DNA of 11,388 bases. Origin: Hyphomicrobiales bacterium (GTDB lineage Bacteria > Pseudomonadota > Alphaproteobacteria > Rhizobiales > Aestuariivirgaceae). Shown one piece after another: positions 6,931-11,388 of this stretch; positions within the stretch are counted from its first letter, which is position 1, and every line of letters begins with the position of its first letter. Location of the stretch: contig JALVRJ010000308.1 of the NCBI GenBank assembly GCA_027031305.1, positions 1-11,388 of the forward strand, given 5' to 3'. A program made the position numbers and the translations under genes. The notes under the pieces are model-generated. The model saw only the letters and a program-made list of their open reading frames with translations. It ran no database searches and had not been told where the DNA came from.

Positions 6931-7773
6931 TCAGGCTCGCAGGTGGTCAAGGGCGTGCAGGACGACGAAGACGACGAGCGCGATCGTCACCATCAGCGGG
7001 CCGGAGGGAATGCCCAGTGCATGGGCCAGCGCCAGCCCCCCCATGACTGCCATCACGCCGATGGCCGCGCCGAGCAGGGCCATGCCTTCCGGTGAACGCG
7101 CCACGGCGCGGGCTGCCGCCACCGGCAACACCAGCAGCGCGGTGAACAGCAACAGACCCGTGGCCCGCGCCGCCAGCGCCAGCAACAGCGCCGCCGCCAG
7201 CACCAGCAACAACTGCGCCCGCCGTGCCGGCCGCCCCTCTGCCAGCGCCAGGTCCTCGCTCACCGCCGCCAGCACCAGCACCTCCCAATATCGCCAGGCA
7301 AACAGCACGATGACCGAGGCCCCCACCAGGATCATCAGCGCCTCCGTCCGCGTCATGGTCACCACGTCACCGAACAGCACCTCGTGCAGGTCCACGCTCC
7401 TGCCCAACGCCAGGAATGCCAGCGCCAACCCCGCCGCCAGCAGCCCATGCGCGAAGGTGCCCAGCAGGGCGTCATGGGCCAGCGTGCCGCGCCGGCTCAT
7501 GACCACCACCGCGCCGGCCACCATCAGCGCCACCACCAGCACCCCGAGGAACACCGGCAGGTGCGCCACCAGCGCCACAGCCACGCCAAACATGGCCGCG
7601 TGCGCCAACGCGTCGCCCAGGTAGGCCATGCGCCGCCACAACAGCGCCGCGCCCAGCGGTGCGGTCGCCAGCGCCAGCATCACCGCCGCCATGGCGATGA
7701 GCCACGACGGCGCGGGGGGACCGGCCATCAGGGATGCAAGAGATTCATGGGCCTGTTCGTGCATGACGGCCAT
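6931..7773 (-). CDS. znuB: Metal ABC transporter permease, ZnuB/MntB type
   Basis: This is a 280-residue inner-membrane permease of the zinc/manganese/iron ABC importer family. About eight hydrophobic segments are visible. The family signature RRMAYLGDALAHAAMFGVA (about 47-65) contains the GDALAHA core, which is close to the GDALSHA of most homologues. The segment GLLLFTALLVLPVAAARAV (about 206-224) is also typical, as is the C-terminal GIPSGPLMV. Substrate is most often Zn(II), but Mn or Fe cannot be excluded. The start is uncertain: ATG at 7773 or 7764 (MHEQAHES), and neither has a strong ribosome binding site. No znuC (ATPase) or znuA (binding protein) lies next to it, which is unusual because the three are normally an operon. 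No Zur-type box was recognised upstream. Confidence 0.85.
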   Translation of the reverse strand: MAVMHEQAHESLASLMAGPPAPSWLIAMAAVMLALATAPLGAALLWRRMAYLGDALAHAAMFGVAVALVAHLPVFLGVLVVALMVAGAVVVMSRRGTLAHDALLGTFAHGLLAAGLALAFLALGRSVDLHEVLFGDVVTMTRTEALMILVGASVIVLFAWRYWEVLVLAAVSEDLALAEGRPARRAQLLLVLAAALLLALAARATGLLLFTALLVLPVAAARAVARSPEGMALLGAAIGVMAVMGGLALAHALGIPSGPLMVTIALVVFVVLHALDHLRA

Positions 7774-7905
7774 CCGGGGCGTTAAGGAACCAGCTCAGCG
7801 GCTTAGCGCGTGCGCGCGCCCTTGGCAACCGATGCGCCACGCGATGCCGACTGCTACCATTTGGTGTGCCGTCCATCTCTCGAAAAGCCCCGTGACAAGG
7901 ACCAT

Positions 7906-7923
7906 GTGTCTTGCATAAGACAC
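7906..7923. promoter_or_regulatory. Perfect inverted repeat between znuB and cobS
   Basis: GTGTCTT (7906-7912) and AAGACAC (7917-7923) are exact reverse complements around GCAT. The site lies in the divergent 274-bp region, 133 bp from the znuB start and 125 bp from the cobS start. It is not followed by a T run in either direction, so it is not an intrinsic terminator. The TGTCT-N6-AGACA core has the geometry of a dimeric activator or repressor site (CRP/FNR- or LysR-type spacing). No B12-riboswitch elements or other genes were recognised in the rest of this gap. Confidence 0.5.
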
Positions 7924-8047
7924 GCGGAAGCATTCTCCGGCTTGCGGCACGCCTCTCATTGGCGCTATGCACAGGGGCCGGACGCGCCGGGCGATTTTCC
8001 CCGCGCGACACGACAACCAACCCCGCAGGATGGCGGAAACATTGCCC

Positions 8048-9031
8048 ATGACCGACACCACCACCGCGCCATTGCCCGACACGGAGCTTTCCGTGCGCGA
8101 GGTTTTCGGCATCGACAGCGACATGACCGTGCCGGCCTACTCGGAGCCGAACGAATACGTGCCGGAGCGCGACCCCGACTACCTGTTCAACCACGAAACC
8201 ACCATGGCCATCCTCGCCGGCTTCAAGCACAACCGGCGGGTCATGATCACCGGTTATCACGGCACCGGCAAGTCCACCCATATCGAGCAGGTGGCGGCGA
8301 GGCTCAACTGGCCGTGCGTGCGGGTGAACCTCGACAGCCACATCTCGCGCATCGACCTCATCGGCCGCGATGCCATCGTCCTGCGCGACGGCAAGCAGGT
8401 GACCGAATTTCGCGAAGGGATCCTGCCCTGGGCCCTGCAACACAACGTGGCCTTGGTGTTCGACGAATACGACGCCGGGCGGCCCGACGTGATGTTCGTC
8501 ATCCAGCGCGTGCTGGAGGTGCAAGGCAAGCTGACGCTTCTCGACCAGAACCGGGTCATCCGCCCGCACCCGGCCTTCCGCCTGTTCGCCACCGCCAACA
8601 CGGTGGGCCTGGGCGACACCTCGGGGCTGTATCACGGCACCCAGCAGATCAACCAGGGACAGATGGATCGCTGGAGCATCGTGGTGAATCTGAACTACCT
8701 GCCGCACGACGAGGAAGTGAACATCGTGCTGGCGAAGGTGAAGTCCTTCGCCGAAACGGAGGAAGGGCGCGAGACGGTCTCGCGCATGGTGCGGGTGGCG
8801 GACATGACGCGCAACGCCTTCATCCAGGGTGACCTTTCCACCGTCATGAGCCCGCGCACGGTGATTACCTGGGCCCAAAACGCCGAGATCTTCGGCGATG
8901 TCGGCTTTGCCTTCCAGGTGAGCTTCCTCAACAAGTGCGACGAGCTGGAGCGGCCCATCGTGGCCGAGTTCTACCAGCGTTGCTTCGGCACGGAACTGCC
9001 CGAATCGGCGGCCACCATCGCCGTGGCGTGA
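8048..9031 (+). CDS. cobS: Aerobic cobaltochelatase subunit CobS (AAA+ ATPase)
   Basis: This 327-residue AAA+ motor, with CobT and CobN, drives ATP-dependent cobalt insertion into hydrogenobyrinic acid a,c-diamide in the oxygen-dependent cobalamin pathway, in the cytoplasm. The N-terminus [17 protein letters not shown] is diagnostic of CobS. Walker A is GYHGTGKST (69-77), Walker B LVFDEYD (136-142, with Asp139-Glu140), sensor 1 lies in FATANT (about 180-185), and the conserved MDRWS gives Arg208. The C-terminal segment [30 protein letters not shown] matches the family strongly. The full length agrees with family members. I chose the ATG at 8048 for its MTDTT start, with GGCGGA about 10 bases upstream. 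In-frame ATGs at 7967 and 8030 would add residues not seen in the family. cobT follows; cobN is not in the window. Confidence 0.96.
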   Translation: MTDTTTAPLPDTELSVREVFGIDSDMTVPAYSEPNEYVPERDPDYLFNHETTMAILAGFKHNRRVMITGYHGTGKSTHIEQVAARLNWPCVRVNLDSHISRIDLIGRDAIVLRDGKQVTEFREGILPWALQHNVALVFDEYDAGRPDVMFVIQRVLEVQGKLTLLDQNRVIRPHPAFRLFATANTVGLGDTSGLYHGTQQINQGQMDRWSIVVNLNYLPHDEEVNIVLAKVKSFAETEEGRETVSRMVRVADMTRNAFIQGDLSTVMSPRTVITWAQNAEIFGDVGFAFQVSFLNKCDELERPIVAEFYQRCFGTELPESAATIAVA

Positions 9032-9056
9032 GGACTTGTCGGCCAGATTTGGGAAT

Positions 9057-9128
9057 CGTCATCCCCGCGCAAGCGGGGATCCATGACCAAGTGGTCAGTG
9101 ATGGATTCCCGCTTTCGCGGGAATGACG
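9057..9128. repeat. REP/BIME-like double-hairpin palindromic repeat between cobS and cobT
   Basis: Two 28-bp arms (9057-9084 and 9101-9128) are inverted copies agreeing at 25 of 28 positions, around a 16-base centre with its own dyad, TGACCA-AG-TGGTCA. Each arm folds alone: ATCCCCGC-GCAA-GCGGGGAT (9061-9080) and ATTCCCGC-TTTC-GCGGGAAT (9105-9124). Two of the three arm differences form a compensating C-G to T-A pair, so both hairpins stay perfect. Spurious translations of this element read DSRFRGNDE and WIPACAGMT, peptides very familiar from dispersed proteobacterial repeats. It lies wholly between the cobS stop and the cobT ribosome binding site. Confidence 0.85.
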
Positions 9129-9184
9129 AGAGAGGGAAGGCGCGGAGCCTGGCATCATTTGAAGTCGCATTCCGGAAGGTTGGA

Positions 9185-11047
9185 ATGAGCGAGCGCGAGG
9201 ATCAACTGGAGCGGCTGGAGCGCGCCATCGCCGTGTGCCTGAAGACGGTGGCGCAACGCCCTAACGTGCAGGTGCGGTTTGGCCCGCGCCGCCCCGTGCT
9301 GACGCCGGAACAGGCCCATCTGCCGCAATTGCCGCGCGAACCCCAGCCCGAGGACATCGCCCTGGCCCGCGGCACGGCCGACAGGTTCGCCCTCAGGCTG
9401 GCCCATCACGACGCCGAGCTGCACGCCCGCCACCTGCCGCGCACCATGCAGGGCATCGCCCTGTTCGAGGCGCTGGAGGAGGCGCGCATCGAGGCACTGG
9501 GCGCGCGCGCCATGCCGGGCATGGCCGCAAACATGCAGGCCGAGCTGGAACAGCGGCTGGAAAGACAACTGGCCCCGCACAAGGCCCCCCTGGCCTCCGA
9601 CACCGACGAGCTGGCCACCGCCCTGCAATTGCTCGCGCGCGAGAAGCTGGCCGGCCTGCCCACCCCGGCGGTGGCGCGCGGACTGGTGGAGCGCTGGCGC
9701 GAGCACATCGAGGCCCGCGTCGGCGCGCCGCTGGAGCGCCTGGGCGAGGTGCTGCACGACCAGGCCGCCTTCGCCGACGTGGTGAAGGATATCATCCACG
9801 CCCTCGACCCCGGCGCCCGGGCCTCCGAAGAGCCCGACGAGGTGGGGCAGCGCCCCGACGAGGACAGCGAAGACGCGGGCGATGTCGGTGCCGGCGACGA
9901 GCACGACATGGAAAACCCGCACGCCGAGGACATCAGCGCTTCCGGCGAGGAAACGCAGATGTCCGACGACCGCGGCGACGTGCAGGTGGAAGTGAGCGAG
10001 CAGGGCATGGGCACGCCGGAGGACGGCCACGCCGACGACGCCCACGTCCCGCCCCTGCCCATCTCCAACCACGCCGAGGCCGACGCGCGGGCCTGTCGCG
10101 TCTACACCACAGCCTTCGACGAGATCATCACCCCGGAGGAGCTGGCGACGCCCGAGGAACTGGGCCGTCTGCGTGCGCAGCTGGACAAGCATCTCACCGC
10201 GCTGCAGGGCGTCATCGGGCGCCTCGCCAACCGCCTGCAACGCCTGCTCCAGGCGCGCCAGCAGCGGGCCTGGGAATTCGATCTCGAGGAAGGCATCCTC
10301 GACGCCGCGCGTCTCTCCCGCGTCGTCATCGATCCCTTGCAGCCGCTGTCCTTCAAGCAGGAAAAAGACGCCGATTTCCGCGACACGGTGGTCACCCTGC
10401 TGATTGACAATTCCGGCTCCATGCGCGGCCGGCCCATCACCATCGCCGCCCTGTGCGCCGACATTCTCACCCGCACGCTGGAACGCTGCGGCGTGCCGGT
10501 GGAGGTGCTGGGCTTCACCACGAAGGAATGGAAGGGCGGCAAGTCGCGTAAACAATGGATGGCCGACAACCGACCGCCGAACCCGGGGCGTCTGAACGAC
10601 CTGCGCCATATCATCTACAAGCCCGCCGACGTGCCCTATCGCCGGGCGCGGCGCAATATAGGCCTGATGCTGCGCGAGGGCCTGCTGAAGGAAAACATCG
10701 ACGGCGAGGCCCTGCTGTGGGCCCACAAGCGGCTGCTGGCCCGCCCCGAGCAGCGCAAGATCCTGATGGTCATATCCGATGGCGCGCCAGTGGACGATTC
10801 CACCCTGACGGTGAACGACAGCGCCTACCTCGAGCGCCACCTGAAGGAAGTGATCGCCGACATCGAGGCGCGCTCGCCGGTGGAACTGGTGGCCATCGGC
10901 ATCGGTCACGATGTCACGCGCTATTACCGCCGCGCCATGACCATCCACGACGTGGAAGGCCTCGGCGCGGCCATGATGGAACAGCTCTCCCACCTGTTCG
11001 CCGAAGAGGCGCCGAAGGCCGCGCGCCGGCGCCGCAGAATCGCCTGA
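9185..11047 (+). CDS. cobT: Aerobic cobaltochelatase subunit CobT (VWA domain)
   Basis: The 620-residue product partners CobS in a chaperone-like complex that activates CobN for cobalt insertion into the corrin ring. Residues about 1-200 form the helical N-terminal domain. A highly acidic, low-complexity linker covers about 210-300 ([30 protein letters not shown]). The von Willebrand A domain occupies the C-terminus, with the MIDAS motif DNSGS at 408-412 and [10 protein letters not shown] near 529-538. The protein ends in a basic tail, RRRRRIA. The length matches CobT. The start at 9185 ([12 protein letters not shown]) has GGAAGG 5 bases upstream (9174-9179). Starting earlier in frame at 9083 would translate the palindromic repeat and is rejected. 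It lies 153 bp after cobS, further than the few bases usual for a coupled pair, because the repeat intervenes. Confidence 0.96.
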   Translation: MSEREDQLERLERAIAVCLKTVAQRPNVQVRFGPRRPVLTPEQAHLPQLPREPQPEDIALARGTADRFALRLAHHDAELHARHLPRTMQGIALFEALEEARIEALGARAMPGMAANMQAELEQRLERQLAPHKAPLASDTDELATALQLLAREKLAGLPTPAVARGLVERWREHIEARVGAPLERLGEVLHDQAAFADVVKDIIHALDPGARASEEPDEVGQRPDEDSEDAGDVGAGDEHDMENPHAEDISASGEETQMSDDRGDVQVEVSEQGMGTPEDGHADDAHVPPLPISNHAEADARACRVYTTAFDEIITPEELATPEELGRLRAQLDKHLTALQGVIGRLANRLQRLLQARQQRAWEFDLEEGILDAARLSRVVIDPLQPLSFKQEKDADFRDTVVTLLIDNSGSMRGRPITIAALCADILTRTLERCGVPVEVLGFTTKEWKGGKSRKQWMADNRPPNPGRLNDLRHIIYKPADVPYRRARRNIGLMLREGLLKENIDGEALLWAHKRLLARPEQRKILMVISDGAPVDDSTLTVNDSAYLERHLKEVIADIEARSPVELVAIGIGHDVTRYYRRAMTIHDVEGLGAAMMEQLSHLFAEEAPKAARRRRRIA

Positions 11048-11104
11048 GGCGGAAACCCGTCATCATCATCCAGCGCGCCCTTGCGGTTTTGTAGCGCCGG
11101 TTTG

Positions 11105-11125
11105 CGTGGACACTTTCCACGTTTT
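11105..11125 (+). terminator. Weak intrinsic-terminator-like hairpin after cobT
   Basis: CGTGGA (11105-11110) and TCCACG (11116-11121) form a 6-bp stem with loop CACTT, followed at once by TTTT (11122-11125). It is 57 bp past the cobT stop. The stem is short and the T tract only four bases, so partial termination is the most that can be claimed. Confidence 0.35.
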
Positions 11126-11185
11126 CGTGCTTGCATTTCCACACTTTCACATCGTCAATGCGTCCGGATGACGAGAGGTTTTCCC

Positions 11186-11388
11186 ATGACCGACCATCCC
11201 ACCACCCCTTCCGCTCCTTCAGAGCGCAGCCGTATCCGCCGCGCGCCGCACAAGGCGCGTTACGACCGCGATACGATCCACGCCATTCTCGACGCCCAGC
11301 CGCTGGCGCACCTGGGCGTGGTGCTGCACGACGGTTCGCCGCTGGTCATTCCCACCCTGCAATGGCGCGAGGGGGATCATGTCTACAT
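11186..11388 (+). CDS. Pyridoxamine 5'-phosphate oxidase-like flavin split-barrel protein (3'-truncated by window edge)
   Basis: The first 67 residues are in the window. After a low-complexity N-terminus (MTDHPTTPSAPSERS) comes RIRRAPHKARYDRDTIHAILD, then LAHLGVVLHDGSPLVIPTLQWREGDHVY. This is the characteristic opening of the PNPOx-like/NimA-related family, whose members bind FMN (or occasionally F420 or haem) in a split beta-barrel. Many are annotated as flavin-nucleotide-binding proteins of unknown substrate. The ATG at 11186 has GAGAGG seven bases upstream. It is on the same strand as cobT after 138 bp; a functional link to cobalamin synthesis is not supported by anything visible. Confidence 0.82.
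   Translation, partial: MTDHPTTPSAPSERSRIRRAPHKARYDRDTIHAILDAQPLAHLGVVLHDGSPLVIPTLQWREGDHVY

Noticed and set aside
6926..6937. AGCCT-TC-AGGCT dyad at the cytochrome/znuB convergence
   Set aside because: A 5-bp stem with a 2-base loop and no T tract is too weak to call a bidirectional terminator.
7774..8047. Possible cobalamin riboswitch ahead of cobS
   Set aside because: No B12-box-like sequence or long paired architecture could be found by eye in the 274-bp gap; covariance-model search (Rfam cobalamin) would settle it.
7745..8878. Minus-strand open frame of 377 codons opposite cobS and the upstream gap
   Set aside because: It is antisense to CobS and has no domain signature; it is not a hidden znuC, as no Walker A or ABC signature motif is present.
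9057..9128. CRISPR array or rho-independent terminator reading of the hairpins
   Set aside because: There is only one inverted pair with no direct spaced repeats, and neither hairpin is followed by a T run.
9083..9184. In-frame N-terminal extension of cobT to an ATG at 9083
   Set aside because: It would translate the palindromic repeat (DSRFRGNDE peptide) and has no ribosome binding site, whereas 9185 has a good one and gives the family N-terminus.
9155..10993. Minus-strand open frame of 612 codons opposite cobT
   Set aside because: CobT is unambiguous by motifs and length; the reverse frame is a by-product of high third-position GC and shows no family motif.

Overview
The window is GC-rich, gene-dense DNA that looks proteobacterial, most likely alphaproteobacterial. 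The basis is an adjacent cobS-cobT pair of the aerobic cobaltochelatase, a two-subunit KorAB-type 2-oxoacid:ferredoxin oxidoreductase, and a dispersed palindromic repeat of a type common in proteobacterial genomes. The lineage is an inference from gene content and cannot be fixed from the window alone.

Layout. At 1-349 is the 3' end of an IS5-family transposase that runs in from outside the window. On the minus strand, 475-1029 encodes a small two-helix membrane protein with a YcxB-like C-terminus. Next come korB (1129-1986) and korA (1983-3800), translationally coupled through an ATGA overlap and transcribed korA then korB. Further along the minus strand are an exported tandem rhodanese (3934-4887) and an ArsR/SmtB-family regulator with a C-terminal Cys-Cys...Cys cluster (5031-5384). 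The regulator is divergent from a plus-strand pentahaem cytochrome c (5542-6927); the AT-rich region between them carries a perfect inverted repeat that is a good operator candidate. A ZnuB-type metal ABC permease (6931-7773, minus) meets the cytochrome tail to tail with 3 bp between stops and has no ATPase or binding-protein partner in view.

The right third is plus-strand: cobS (8048-9031) and cobT (9185-11047), subunits of the cobaltochelatase that inserts cobalt into hydrogenobyrinic acid a,c-diamide during aerobic cobalamin synthesis. A 72-bp double-hairpin REP/BIME-like repeat separates them. The start of a pyridoxamine-phosphate-oxidase-like (split-barrel flavin) protein runs off the right edge.

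How it fits together: korAB is a ferredoxin-linked carbon module. The ArsR, rhodanese and cytochrome cluster looks like a periplasmic sulfur or metalloid redox unit under a thiol/metalloid sensor. cobST is a cofactor module. I see no wholly new system. The most worthwhile leads are the ArsR/cytochrome/rhodanese unit with its operator-like palindrome, the unexplained palindrome ahead of cobS, and the structured repeat inserted between cobS and cobT.
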